Shown in pieces: positions 15,588 through 24,390 of a stretch of 64,000 nt of DNA. Below the pieces are notes generated by a model, which was not told where the DNA came from, searched no databases, and worked only from the letters and a program-made list of their open reading frames with translations. This stretch comes from CAYMMX01 sp964391675. GTDB lineage: Bacteria; Cyanobacteriota; Vampirovibrionia; Gastranaerophilales; Gastranaerophilaceae. The DNA lies in NCBI GenBank assembly GCA_964391675.1, contig CAYMMX010000004.1, forward strand, positions 182,552 through 246,551, written 5' to 3'. Made by a program: the position numbers and the translations under genes. The stretch's first letter is position 1. The number at the start of each line of letters is the position of its first letter.

Positions 15588-16592
15588 ATGACAGATAAAA
15601 TTAATAGTAAAATTGTATCAACAAATTCAAATAGAGAGTTTAAACCGAAAAAAGAAAGTAATAATTCAGATAATAATAGTGTATTTACTATAGCTATTGT
15701 TGATGATTTTAGTAACAAAACTATCGATGTTGATGGTGATGGTGCTAAAGCGAGAGTTGTTAATGCGGAAGCATTACAAAATTATAAAACTGAATTGAGC
15801 AATTCAAAATGTTCGGAAGAAGAATATAATCGAAAGACAGAAAATTATAAGAATCAATTATATGCCGATTGGTGCGGAAAATATGCAGATATATCACATG
15901 GAGAAGCTGTTGAAATATATGCAAAAGGAAGTAATCCTAATATAAAAATTGAAAAATATGATGTTGGTCGTAATAATTGCAATGGTGATATGGCACCTAA
16001 AAAAGCCTTCGATAAATTAAGTAATGACGTCAATGACGGTAAAAAAATAGATGCAGTTAATTTTTCCATAGGCACATCAACTTCTACTTACCAAAAACTA
16101 TGCTCAAGAACCGGTGAGTGGGAAATTACTCCTGATAATGTCAAAAATCATAAAAATTCTATAACTAAAGAAGCTGCTAGTCCTGATGTTAAGGAAACTA
16201 TGGAAAAAATGACAGATTTGACTAAAAAAGATATACCTGTTTTTGTTGCTTCAGGTAATAATGCCAATGTTTATAATTTGTACACCGCTGCTGATGGGGT
16301 TACTTCAGTTGGTGGATCATATTCAAATGGGGATAAGATAAAATCTTTTTCTTCCAATTCAGATGTTGATACTTATGAAGTTGGTTATTATGAAGTCAAA
16401 AAAACAAAAGATGGCTATGACATAAATAATGATGGTACAACGGATGTCAAATTTGAAAATACTACAGGGAAGAAACCTTCATTAGTTGATTCTGTACTTA
16501 ATAATGATAAAACAATTATTTCAGGTACTTCTTTTGCATCACCTACAGCTGCAAATAAATATGCCGAAAAAGTACTTAAAAAAGGTAAATAA
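15588..16592 (+). CDS. Subtilisin-like (S8) serine peptidase without signal peptide
   Basis: A subtilase fold is indicated by the ordered triad: Asp in TIAIVDDFSN (about residue 40), His in ISHGEAVEIYA (about 103) and Ser in IISGTSFASPTAANKYA (near 315), with the oxyanion-region FVASGNNANVY between them. The protein is about 334 residues and lacks a signal peptide, a propeptide-like region and membrane helices, so it appears cytosolic or exported by a non-Sec route. A Lys/Asn/Asp-rich insertion precedes the Ser region. ATG 15588 is preferred to GTG 15582 because GAGAGAG is seven bases upstream. The substrate is unknown; the next gene, 52 bases on, is a duplicated-domain orphan. Confidence 0.85.
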   Translation: MTDKINSKIVSTNSNREFKPKKESNNSDNNSVFTIAIVDDFSNKTIDVDGDGAKARVVNAEALQNYKTELSNSKCSEEEYNRKTENYKNQLYADWCGKYADISHGEAVEIYAKGSNPNIKIEKYDVGRNNCNGDMAPKKAFDKLSNDVNDGKKIDAVNFSIGTSTSTYQKLCSRTGEWEITPDNVKNHKNSITKEAASPDVKETMEKMTDLTKKDIPVFVASGNNANVYNLYTAADGVTSVGGSYSNGDKIKSFSSNSDVDTYEVGYYEVKKTKDGYDINNDGTTDVKFENTTGKKPSLVDSVLNNDKTIISGTSFASPTAANKYAEKVLKKGK

Positions 16593-16644
16593 TCTTTATT
16601 TACAGGTATTAATATAAAATTATAATTTATGCTAAAATTAGTTT

Positions 16645-16971
16645 ATGAAACATATTAGATGGTATGATAAAAATTCAAATTTAAAAGCAGTTTTTGAATT
16701 TATCAAAGGGCTTGATATTCCTGTTCAAAATGAAATTGCAAAAGATATCATTCAGATATTAATGGATGAACTTCAGCCTGATTTAGATAAAAAAATTAAC
16801 GAGATTAATAATAATAGTTATGAATACAGAAGATGGTACGACCAAAATGTTGATTTATTTTCTTCCTTTGAATTAATTAAAAATCTTCCAGATGAAATGA
16901 AAAATGAAGTTGTAAAAAAAATTATAGAGTCAGCACTGCTAATGTATTTTTGTAATGAAAGAAAAATTTAA
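16645..16971 (+). CDS. Uncharacterised protein with internal duplication
   Basis: The 108 residues contain two copies of one unit: RWYDKNSNLKAVFEFIKGL (residues 5-23, continuing to about 40) and RWYDQNVDLFSSFELIKNL (about 63-81, continuing to 99), each followed by an amphipathic helix of the type NEIAKDIIQILM/NEVVKKIIESALL. The family is not recognised; no signal peptide or membrane helix is present. The gene has no Shine-Dalgarno, and an extended -10 (TGCTAAAAT, 16630-16638) sits six bases before ATG, so a leaderless message is predicted. Its stop overlaps the SDR start by one base, so the two are one operon. Confidence 0.72.
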   Translation: MKHIRWYDKNSNLKAVFEFIKGLDIPVQNEIAKDIIQILMDELQPDLDKKINEINNNSYEYRRWYDQNVDLFSSFELIKNLPDEMKNEVVKKIIESALLMYFCNERKI

Positions 16972-17696
16972 TGAAAAACGTTTTAATAACCGGTGCATCC
17001 AGAGGAATTGGAAAAAAAATTGCCGAAAATCTTATAAAATCAGGATATAATGTTTTTTTAACATCAAGGAATGAACAATTTTTAATCCAAACTTCTAAGG
17101 AAATAATGTCAAAAGGTTATATCTCTTGTGACTTGTCAATTAAAAAAGATTTAGAAAAAATAAAAAAATTTATTGCAATTAACCCAATAGACATTTTGAT
17201 AAATAATGCGGGTGAATATGTTTATAATCCTATTGATAGCACTGATTATGATATGATTAATAAAATTTTTTCTGTTAATTTGATGACTCCTGTTTACTTA
17301 TGCTCTTTAGTTTCAGAGAATATGAAAAAAAATAAATGGGGTAGAATCATAAATATAGGATCTATAAGTGGTGTTATGGGAGAAGCTTATGCAAGTTTAT
17401 ATTCATCTTCAAAATCCGGTTTAATTGGTTTATCGAGAGCTTTGGCTTTAGAGTTGGCAGAATATAATATTACAGTCAATGTCATAAATCCCGGTTGGGT
17501 TGATACAGCAATGGGTATTGAATCTGTAGAAAAGAGTGATTTTACAGTCGAGGAAATTATTGATTCAATTCCTCAAAAAAGATTTGTGCAACCAGAGGAG
17601 GTAGCTGATATGGTTGAGTATTTAATTTCTGATTCTGCAAAAGGAGTTACAGGTCAATCGATTAATCTTTGTGCAGGTTTGAGTGTAGGTATATAA
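16971..17696 (+). CDS. Short-chain dehydrogenase/reductase (FabG-like)
   Basis: Classical SDR of 241 residues: NAD(P) loop VLITGASRGIGKKIAE, LINNAGEYV, catalytic Ser in INIGSISGVMG and Tyr-x3-Lys as YSSSK, then VNVINPGWVDTAM. The C-terminal GVTGQSINLCAGLSVGI is like 3-oxoacyl-ACP reductases. FabG is the nearest functional guess, but no other fatty-acid gene is nearby and the SDR family is broad, so the substrate is uncertain. It is co-transcribed with the duplicated-domain orphan at 16645 by a one-base overlap. Confidence 0.87.
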   Translation: MKNVLITGASRGIGKKIAENLIKSGYNVFLTSRNEQFLIQTSKEIMSKGYISCDLSIKKDLEKIKKFIAINPIDILINNAGEYVYNPIDSTDYDMINKIFSVNLMTPVYLCSLVSENMKKNKWGRIINIGSISGVMGEAYASLYSSSKSGLIGLSRALALELAEYNITVNVINPGWVDTAMGIESVEKSDFTVEEIIDSIPQKRFVQPEEVADMVEYLISDSAKGVTGQSINLCAGLSVGI

Positions 17697-17754
17697 CTTT
17701 ATTTTTTAATTTATTGGTGTTATTATTGATTTGTAGATAATATAGGGGATAAAA

Positions 17755-19083
17755 ATGACATCAAGCACAAATCAATCTATTAAACCAATTACAACAAGAA
17801 TTAATAATGATGGAAATTTAGAAATCGGAGGCTGCGATTTAATAAAATTGGCCAATCAGTATGATACTCCTCTTTATGTTATAGATGAAGTTACTCTAAG
17901 AACAATATGCAAAGAATATAAAAAAGCATTTAAAGATTATGATAAAGTTAAATTAATGTATGCTTCAAAAGCTTTTATGACAATGGCAATAGCAAAAATT
18001 ATCGATTCTGAAGATTTCGGATTTGATGCTGTTTCAGGCGGTGAAATTTATACTATTTATAAGTCAGGAATTGATATGTCAAAAGTTCTTTTTAACGGAA
18101 ATAATAAGTCTTATGAAGAGCTTAATTTGGCACTAAAAGTTGGTGTAGGCAGAATTTCTGTTGATAATTTCTTTGAACTATCCTTATTAAATGAAGTTGC
18201 AAAAAGCCATAATAAAAAAATTGACATTTTACTTAGAATTACACCCGGTATAGAATGTCATACACACGAATATATTCAAACAGGTCATCTGGATTGTAAA
18301 TTTGGTTTTGATTTAACCCAAGTTGCAGAAGCAATAGAACTTATCAAAGATGAATACAAATACTTAAATCCAAAAGGTTTCCATGCCCATATAGGTTCTC
18401 AAATATTTGAGACAAAAATATATGAAGATGAAGTTGAAATTCTTATTAAAGAGATGGCTGAGATTAGGGATAAATTCAGTATAATTTTTGATGAAATGAA
18501 TATTGGCGGAGGGCTGGGAGTAAAATATATAGAAGGTGAATATCCTCCATCTGTTCATGAAATTGGTAAATTAATAATTAAAGCTATACATAAAAATGCA
18601 AAAAAATATGCATTTCCTGAACCTATATTATATTTAGAACCAGGACGAAGTATAATATCTACATCAGGCGTTACTTTATACTCTATTGGGAGCTCTAAAC
18701 AAGTCCCGCATGGCACAAAATACTGGGCTGTTGATGGTGGAATGGCAGATAATCCCCGTCCTAGTATGTATCAGGCAAAGTATAAAGCAGTGGTTGCTAA
18801 TAAACCTGATTCACAAGATTCACAAAAAGTAACAATTGCAGGAAAATTTTGTGAATCCGGAGACATTTTAATTAAAGATATTAATTTGCCCGAGCTTGAA
18901 GAAGGCGATATACTCTGTGTTTTTAATACAGGAGCTTATAATTATTCCATGGCAAGCAATTATAATAGATTTCAAAAACCTGCAGCGGTACTTGTAAATA
19001 ATTCACAATCTGATATTATTATAAATAGAGAGAGTCTTGATGATTTAATTTCTCATGATGTTATTCCTAAAAGATTGGGTTGA
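17755..19083 (+). CDS. lysA: Diaminopimelate decarboxylase
   Basis: PLP-dependent last step of lysine synthesis from meso-diaminopimelate. The fold type III barrel begins with PLYVIDEVTL; the PLP lysine lies in LMYASKAF (about residue 73). HAHIGSQIFE, LEPGRSI and the substrate-site FCESGDIL follow in order. 442 residues is slightly longer than average because of a 30-residue polar N-terminus. AGGGG precedes ATG. The cdaA start codon lies two bases after the lysA stop, so the two are co-transcribed. Presence of lysA is compatible with DAP-containing peptidoglycan. Confidence 0.95.
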   Translation: MTSSTNQSIKPITTRINNDGNLEIGGCDLIKLANQYDTPLYVIDEVTLRTICKEYKKAFKDYDKVKLMYASKAFMTMAIAKIIDSEDFGFDAVSGGEIYTIYKSGIDMSKVLFNGNNKSYEELNLALKVGVGRISVDNFFELSLLNEVAKSHNKKIDILLRITPGIECHTHEYIQTGHLDCKFGFDLTQVAEAIELIKDEYKYLNPKGFHAHIGSQIFETKIYEDEVEILIKEMAEIRDKFSIIFDEMNIGGGLGVKYIEGEYPPSVHEIGKLIIKAIHKNAKKYAFPEPILYLEPGRSIISTSGVTLYSIGSSKQVPHGTKYWAVDGGMADNPRPSMYQAKYKAVVANKPDSQDSQKVTIAGKFCESGDILIKDINLPELEEGDILCVFNTGAYNYSMASNYNRFQKPAAVLVNNSQSDIIINRESLDDLISHDVIPKRLG

Positions 19084-19085
19084 TA

Positions 19086-20006
19086 ATGCTTAATGATTTA
19101 TTATTATTTTTTAATTCACAATTTAAATCTTTAAACTGGTCTTTTAATTGGGTTAATACTTTTGAAGTATTGCTAATTGTAGGGATTGTTTTTGCTTTTT
19201 ACAAAAAATTTATAAAAAATACTCAATCTGAGCGTCTTGTCAGAGGAATATTTTTCCTTGTTTTGGCTTGGTTATTCAGTGAAATTCTTAATATATTGGA
19301 ATTAAATATATTAGGTGTTTTTATACGGTCTCTTGTAGCTTTAATTGCATTAAGTTTAATAGTTATCTTCCAGCCTGAACTTAGGAGATTTTTAGGTTAC
19401 CTTGGTCAACCGGGGTTTATAAGCAAAGCTCTGATGTCTTCATCTAACAATAAGAGTTCAGTAAAAATTGATACTGTCAAAGAAGTTATTGAAGCTGTAA
19501 AATATTTATCTAAAGTACGAACAGGTGCGTTAATAGTTTTTCAAAAAGAGATTAGTGCATCATCATATTTTGATGTAGGTACAAAAATAAATGCAGATGT
19601 TTCAACAGAACTTATATTAACAATTTTTCACCCTAATACTCCTTTACATGACGGTGCAATGGTTATTAAAGATGGCAAAATTCTTTCGGCCGGGGTACTG
19701 CTTCCTTTAACTGAAGACCCAAAATTAAGTTGGAAATATGGGACAAGGCACAGAGCCGCTATAGGAATGTCAGAAGTGAGTGATTCAGCTTGTTTAGTTG
19801 TTTCAGAAGAAACAGGAGACGTTTCTATGTCTATGGATGGCACACTTAAAAAATACGAAGATATAACAAGTTTAAAATCCGATTTAGAAAATATTTTAGG
19901 TTATAACGATGTAATTGATGATAATAAAAAATCATTTTTTAGAATAGATAATATAATTAGCATAAAAAAAAATGATAGCAAACAAAAAGTTAATAAAGAA
20001 GTTTAA
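19086..20006 (+). CDS. cdaA: Diadenylate cyclase (CdaA type)
   Basis: Membrane-bound synthase of cyclic di-AMP from two ATP. Three hydrophobic helices occupy the first 90 residues (FEVLLIVGIVFAFY, GIFFLVLAWLFSEIL, SLVALIALSLIVIF), followed by the DAC domain. Both active-site motifs are intact: DGA at 189-191 and RHR at 221-223. ATG 19086 gives a normal N-terminus; an in-frame TTG six bases upstream overlaps the lysA stop. About 306 residues is slightly longer than typical because of a Lys-rich tail. In Firmicutes cdaA is followed by cdaR and glmM; neither is here, and the next gene is a YitT-type membrane protein. Confidence 0.94.
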   Translation: MLNDLLLFFNSQFKSLNWSFNWVNTFEVLLIVGIVFAFYKKFIKNTQSERLVRGIFFLVLAWLFSEILNILELNILGVFIRSLVALIALSLIVIFQPELRRFLGYLGQPGFISKALMSSSNNKSSVKIDTVKEVIEAVKYLSKVRTGALIVFQKEISASSYFDVGTKINADVSTELILTIFHPNTPLHDGAMVIKDGKILSAGVLLPLTEDPKLSWKYGTRHRAAIGMSEVSDSACLVVSEETGDVSMSMDGTLKKYEDITSLKSDLENILGYNDVIDDNKKSFFRIDNIISIKKNDSKQKVNKEV

Positions 20007-20065
20007 TTTTAATTTTGAAAAAAAATATTCTGGACAATGAAGTATTATTTTAGTAACATATAAGT

Positions 20066-20956
20066 ATGAAAAACTATATTGTTAAGTTTATTTTCCTCAC
20101 TTTTGGGGCTTTTATTGCCGGTTTTGCTTTAGAAGGTTTCTTGATTCCAAACAATATGATTGATGGAGGTATTGTTGGGATTTCTATGATGTTAAGTTCA
20201 ATTACAAAATTTAATCTGGGGATAATTTTATTTTTAGTCAACGCTCCTTTTATTTTTCTTGCTCTTAAAAAATTAGGAAAAGCTTTTGTTATTCAAACAC
20301 TTTATTCGGTTACCATGTTAGGTTTCAGTGTTAATGTTTTTCGAGATCATCATGCTACAGATGATATTTTATTAGCAACAGTTTTTGGTGGTGTTGTTCT
20401 AGGTATAGGTGTAGGTATTGTTTTAAGAAATAATGCAGCTATGGATGGTACAGAAATTCTTGCGATTAGACTTGCTAAAAAGTCAGGCTTTTCTATTGGC
20501 GAAATTATAATGTTTTTTAATATATTTATTTATACAGCCGCAGGTTTTTTGTATGGTTGGGATAAAGCTATGTATTCAGTTTTAGTTTATTTCATTACAT
20601 ATAAAGTTATAGACATTGTTTTAGAAGGACTTAATGAGTCTAAATCTGTCAATATAATATCAAGTAAAGCAGAAGAGATTGGTAATAATATTATAAGTAA
20701 ACTTGATATAGGTGTCACTTATATTAAAGGACGAGGTGGTTATACCGGAATAGAAAAAGATATCATATATTGCGTAGTATCAAGATTAGAAATGGCTAAA
20801 TTAAAAGAATTAATTAAACAAATCGATCCGACAGCTTTTGTAGCAGTAGAAAATGTTCACGAAGTTGAAGGTGTTAGAATAAAAGAAAAAAAAGCAAAGA
20901 AAAATGTGGCAACTAGTATTTTTTATATGATTTTTAAGAAAAGAAAAAAATCTTAA
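20066..20956 (+). CDS. YitT-family membrane protein (DUF161 + DUF2179)
   Basis: Integral membrane protein of 296 residues. The N-terminal two thirds has about five to six helices starting IVKFIFLTFGAFIAGFALEG and including the family-typical IPNNMIDGGIVGISMM; the C-terminal 90 residues form the DUF2179 ligand-binding-like domain (ISKLDIGVTYIKGRGGYTGIEKDIIYCVVSR). The transport or binding function of the family is unknown. It lies 59 bases after cdaA in the same direction, so a link with c-di-AMP is conceivable but unproven. There is no clear ribosome site before ATG 20066. Confidence 0.88.
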   Translation: MKNYIVKFIFLTFGAFIAGFALEGFLIPNNMIDGGIVGISMMLSSITKFNLGIILFLVNAPFIFLALKKLGKAFVIQTLYSVTMLGFSVNVFRDHHATDDILLATVFGGVVLGIGVGIVLRNNAAMDGTEILAIRLAKKSGFSIGEIIMFFNIFIYTAAGFLYGWDKAMYSVLVYFITYKVIDIVLEGLNESKSVNIISSKAEEIGNNIISKLDIGVTYIKGRGGYTGIEKDIIYCVVSRLEMAKLKELIKQIDPTAFVAVENVHEVEGVRIKEKKAKKNVATSIFYMIFKKRKKS

Positions 20957-21017
20957 CATCTGGACATTTATCAAATATTGTAATATTATTATATGAGAGT
21001 TTAATAAAGGAACACAA

Positions 21018-21365
21018 ATGGCAAAGCATATCGATACTATACCAATTGAAGTAAGTATTTTGACAGTAGATCATGATATTAAAGGAACAGTGCATGTATC
21101 TAAATATACAAGCACAAATAGAGAATTAACTGATTTATTAAATGATAAAGATAGACGTTTTTTAGCTGTTACAAATGCAGAAATTTATCCTCGCAATTCA
21201 ACTCAACCCCCTAGAAGATATAATTTTTTAGAAATTCATATGGATTATGTTTTGATGGTGCATCCTTCTACACAAGCAGTATTTAAGGAGTCAGGAAAAG
21301 CACAAGAAGATATCGCAAGATTTAGAGATTTGCGGCTTAAATTAAATCAAACAAAACCGTTTTAA
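21018..21365 (+). CDS. Conserved-looking hypothetical protein (115 residues)
   Basis: A soluble, mainly beta protein with no signal peptide. The pattern (PIEVSILTVDHDIKGTVHVS, then RRFLAVTNAEIYPR, then RRYNFLEIHMDYVLMVHPS) resembles a small beta-barrel or PilZ-like layout, but no PilZ signature (RxxxR...D/NxSxxG) is present, so I leave it unnamed. AAAGGA eight bases before the ATG supports the start. It is transcribed alone and closed by a strong terminator. Confidence 0.75.
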   Translation: MAKHIDTIPIEVSILTVDHDIKGTVHVSKYTSTNRELTDLLNDKDRRFLAVTNAEIYPRNSTQPPRRYNFLEIHMDYVLMVHPSTQAVFKESGKAQEDIARFRDLRLKLNQTKPF

Positions 21366-21366
21366 T

Positions 21367-21402
21367 ATAAAAAGAGGTAAATATTTATTTACCTCTTTTT
21401 AT
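21367..21402 (+). terminator. Rho-independent terminator
   Basis: A 16-bp perfect inverted repeat with a four-base loop (arms 21367-21382 and 21387-21402) that includes A- and T-runs, so it can work in either direction. It directly follows the 115-residue gene. Confidence 0.85.
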
Positions 21403-21462
21403 TTAGAATATTTATTTTTTTGTTATAATTTAAAAGTTATAATACATTATGTGAGGGTTGGG

Positions 21463-23052
21463 ATGAAAGTTTTAATTACTGATAAAATTAACGAAGTTGC
21501 CAAGAATATATTAATTGAGGGTAAAGATATAAGTGCCGAGATTTTACCTACCATGAACGAGGATGAACTATGTAAGGTAATTCCAAATTATGATGCATTA
21601 ATGATTAGAAGCGAAACTAAGGTTACAAAAAAAATAATCGAAGCAGGTAAGAACCTAAAAATTATAGGACGTGCCGGTGTTGGTGTTGACAACGTTGATG
21701 TTGAATCTGCAACACAAAATGGTGTAATTGTTGTTAATTCTCCTGACGGAAATACAACAGCTGCAGCCGAGCATACAATTGCACTTATGCTTTCAATGGC
21801 AAGAAACATTCCTTCTGCTGTTGCTTCTACTAAGCAAGGACTTTGGGAACGTTCAAAATTTACAGGAACCGAAGTTTTTGGTAAAACATTAGGTATTATT
21901 GGTTTAGGTAAAATTGGTTCACATGTTGCAAAAGTTGCTATATCTTTAGGAATGAAAGTTATTGTATGCGATCCTTATACAACTCAAGAAGCTGTTGAAG
22001 CCATTGGAGCTGAATATATTTCTCATTTAGATGATTTTTGGAAAAGATGTGATTTTATTTCAGTTCATACACCAAAAACTCGTGAAACAATGCATCTGAT
22101 TAATAAAAATTCTATTAATCGAATGAAAAAAGGAGTTAAAATTATAAATTGTGCCAGAGGTGGGATTATTGACGAACTTGCCCTTAAGGAGGCGTTAGAT
22201 TCAGGTCAGGTTAGTGCTGCAGCAATTGATGTTTATGAAGCAGAACCTGATATAAAAAGTTCTCCTCTACTTGATACAAAAGGTAATATTGTCCTTACAC
22301 CCCATTTAGGAGCAAGTACTTCTGAAGCACAGCTAAATGTTGCTATAGATGTTGCACACCAAATAAGAGAAGTATTGAATGGTGGCTCTGCTACAAGTGC
22401 GGTTAATATTCCGTCATTGAAACCGGAAAAACTTGAACCTGTGAAAGATTATATGCAATTAGCAGAAAATATAGGCGAATTAGCTCAGCAAATCTTAACA
22501 GGGAATCTAAAATCTATAGAAATAAGTGCAAAAGGAAAATTGGCATCTCTTGATATTTCACCTTTGGAGACTGCTATATTAAAAGGCATTTTTTCTTCAT
22601 TTACAGACAATGTTAATTATGTAAATGCGCCTATATTGGCAAAACAGAAAGGAATTTCTGTAACTACTTCTAAATCTGAAACTTCAGGTGATTATATTGG
22701 ACTTATTACTGTAAAATTAATATCAACTTCTGCTGAGTCATTAGTATCTGGAGCATTAATAGCTGAAAATATTAAAAGAATAGTAAAAATTGATCAATAT
22801 GATACAAGTATTGAACCTGAAAAACATATGTTATTGGTTCCGCATGAAAATAAACCGTCAATGATTGCCAAAGTTGCAACTGTTATTGGAGAGGCAGGTA
22901 TTAATATTAATCATATGCATGTAGTTCAGAAAGTTGACGATAAATCACTTATGGTCATTAACACTGACTGTGCTGTTGAACAAAATGTAATAGATAAAAT
23001 CGAAAAAATTAGTGGAATATCTAATTCAATTTATGTCAAATTATCAGCTTGA
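21463..23052 (+). CDS. serA: D-3-phosphoglycerate dehydrogenase
   Basis: First step of serine synthesis: NAD-dependent oxidation of 3-phosphoglycerate. The catalytic domain has the cofactor motif GLGKIGSHVAKVA near residue 148, the Arg region INCARGGIIDE and the acid-base His in LTPHLGASTSEAQ. A long C-terminal part (about 320-529) contains the intervening ASB-like domain and a final ACT domain (VATVIGEAGININHMHV), so serine feedback is likely. The long-form length of 529 fits. ATG 21463 is preferred because GAGGG lies five bases before it; an upstream in-frame GTG at 21451 is not supported. Confidence 0.96.
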   Translation: MKVLITDKINEVAKNILIEGKDISAEILPTMNEDELCKVIPNYDALMIRSETKVTKKIIEAGKNLKIIGRAGVGVDNVDVESATQNGVIVVNSPDGNTTAAAEHTIALMLSMARNIPSAVASTKQGLWERSKFTGTEVFGKTLGIIGLGKIGSHVAKVAISLGMKVIVCDPYTTQEAVEAIGAEYISHLDDFWKRCDFISVHTPKTRETMHLINKNSINRMKKGVKIINCARGGIIDELALKEALDSGQVSAAAIDVYEAEPDIKSSPLLDTKGNIVLTPHLGASTSEAQLNVAIDVAHQIREVLNGGSATSAVNIPSLKPEKLEPVKDYMQLAENIGELAQQILTGNLKSIEISAKGKLASLDISPLETAILKGIFSSFTDNVNYVNAPILAKQKGISVTTSKSETSGDYIGLITVKLISTSAESLVSGALIAENIKRIVKIDQYDTSIEPEKHMLLVPHENKPSMIAKVATVIGEAGININHMHVVQKVDDKSLMVINTDCAVEQNVIDKIEKISGISNSIYVKLSA

Positions 23053-23105
23053 TTTTTTTGTTATAAAATATAAGCGTTAAATATCGAATATATAGTGAGG
23101 AAAAG

Positions 23106-24389
23106 ATGAAAAATACTGTTATTGTCGGAGCTCAGTGGGGTGATGAAGGTAAAGCCAAAATTACAGATTTATTGGCCACAAAGGCTGATTTAATTGTAAG
23201 ATATCAAGGCGGATGTAATGCAGGTCATACTGTTGTTGTAGATAATAAAACATATAAATTTCATCTTATACCTTCCGGTCTTTTATATAAAGGAAAAACT
23301 TGTTTTATTGGTGCCGGTACCGTTATTCATCCTGAGTCATTTGAGGATGAGACCTTGCAACTTATTCAAGAAGGAATTTCACTTAAAGGGCTTAAAGTGA
23401 GCCCGCTTGCAGCAGTTACAATGCCTTATCATGTTGAAATTGACGGATATAGTGAATCAACCGCTGATAAAGGTAAAATTGGTACTACAAAAAAGGGTAT
23501 TGGCCCTACTTATTCAGATAAAGTCGGAAGATATGGCATTAGAATTGAAGATTTATATTGTAAGGAAGCTTTAAGTGAAAAGCTTGATATAATACTTCCA
23601 ATTAAAAACAAACAACTCAAAGAAGTATATGGTTTGGATACTTATACAAAAGAGGAAATTGTTGCACTTTGCGATAAATATGCAAAAATATTCGAACCAT
23701 ATGTAGCACTTAATTGGCAGGAACTTCTTAGTAATGCGAAAAAACATAAAAAAACAATATTATTTGAGGGTGCTCAAGGAATAATGCTTGATATTGATTA
23801 TGGAACTTATCCTTTTGTGACAAGTTCAAATCCTATAGGAGGAGGAGCTTGTGTTGGAAGTGGTTTTGGTCCTAAAATGATTGATGAAGTTATTGGAGTT
23901 TCCAAAGCATATTTAACAAGAGTTGGGGAAGGACCTTTCCCAACAGAATTAACTGATCGTTTTGGTGAAAAAATGAGAAAAATTGGACACGAATTTGGCA
24001 CTACAACCGGACGTCCTCGCAGATGCGGCTGGTTTGATGCCCTGGTTGCAAAATACGGTATATTAGTTGGTGGACTTACATCAATGGCTATTACTAAACT
24101 TGATGTTTTAGATAATTTTGATGAAATCAAAATCTGTACTGCTTATAGAGATAAAAGAAACGGTGCAATTTATAATTCATATATTACAAATGTGTTTGTT
24201 CATAAATATTTGGAGCCTGTTTATGAGGTCCATCAAGGCTGGAATACTGATATTTCAAAAGTAAGGAGATGGGGGCAATTGCCTAAAAATGCTAAAAAAT
24301 ATATTAAACGTTTAGAAAAACTTTTTGGTATTCCTGTTTCTATGATTAGTGTAGGACCAGATAGAGAACAAATTATTAAGTTGAGATAA
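23106..24389 (+). CDS. purA: Adenylosuccinate synthetase
   Basis: Converts IMP and aspartate with GTP to adenylosuccinate, the committed step to AMP. The P-loop-like N-terminus VIVGAQWGDEGKAKI (usual GKGK replaced by GKAK), GCNAGHTVVV, the GTP-specific TKKGIGPTYSDK and GTTTGRPRRCGWFD are all visible. 427 residues is standard. A GTGAGGAAAAG ribosome site precedes ATG. hemW begins two bases after its stop, so the two are co-transcribed. Confidence 0.97.
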   Translation: MKNTVIVGAQWGDEGKAKITDLLATKADLIVRYQGGCNAGHTVVVDNKTYKFHLIPSGLLYKGKTCFIGAGTVIHPESFEDETLQLIQEGISLKGLKVSPLAAVTMPYHVEIDGYSESTADKGKIGTTKKGIGPTYSDKVGRYGIRIEDLYCKEALSEKLDIILPIKNKQLKEVYGLDTYTKEEIVALCDKYAKIFEPYVALNWQELLSNAKKHKKTILFEGAQGIMLDIDYGTYPFVTSSNPIGGGACVGSGFGPKMIDEVIGVSKAYLTRVGEGPFPTELTDRFGEKMRKIGHEFGTTTGRPRRCGWFDALVAKYGILVGGLTSMAITKLDVLDNFDEIKICTAYRDKRNGAIYNSYITNVFVHKYLEPVYEVHQGWNTDISKVRRWGQLPKNAKKYIKRLEKLFGIPVSMISVGPDREQIIKLR

Positions 24390-24390
24390 T

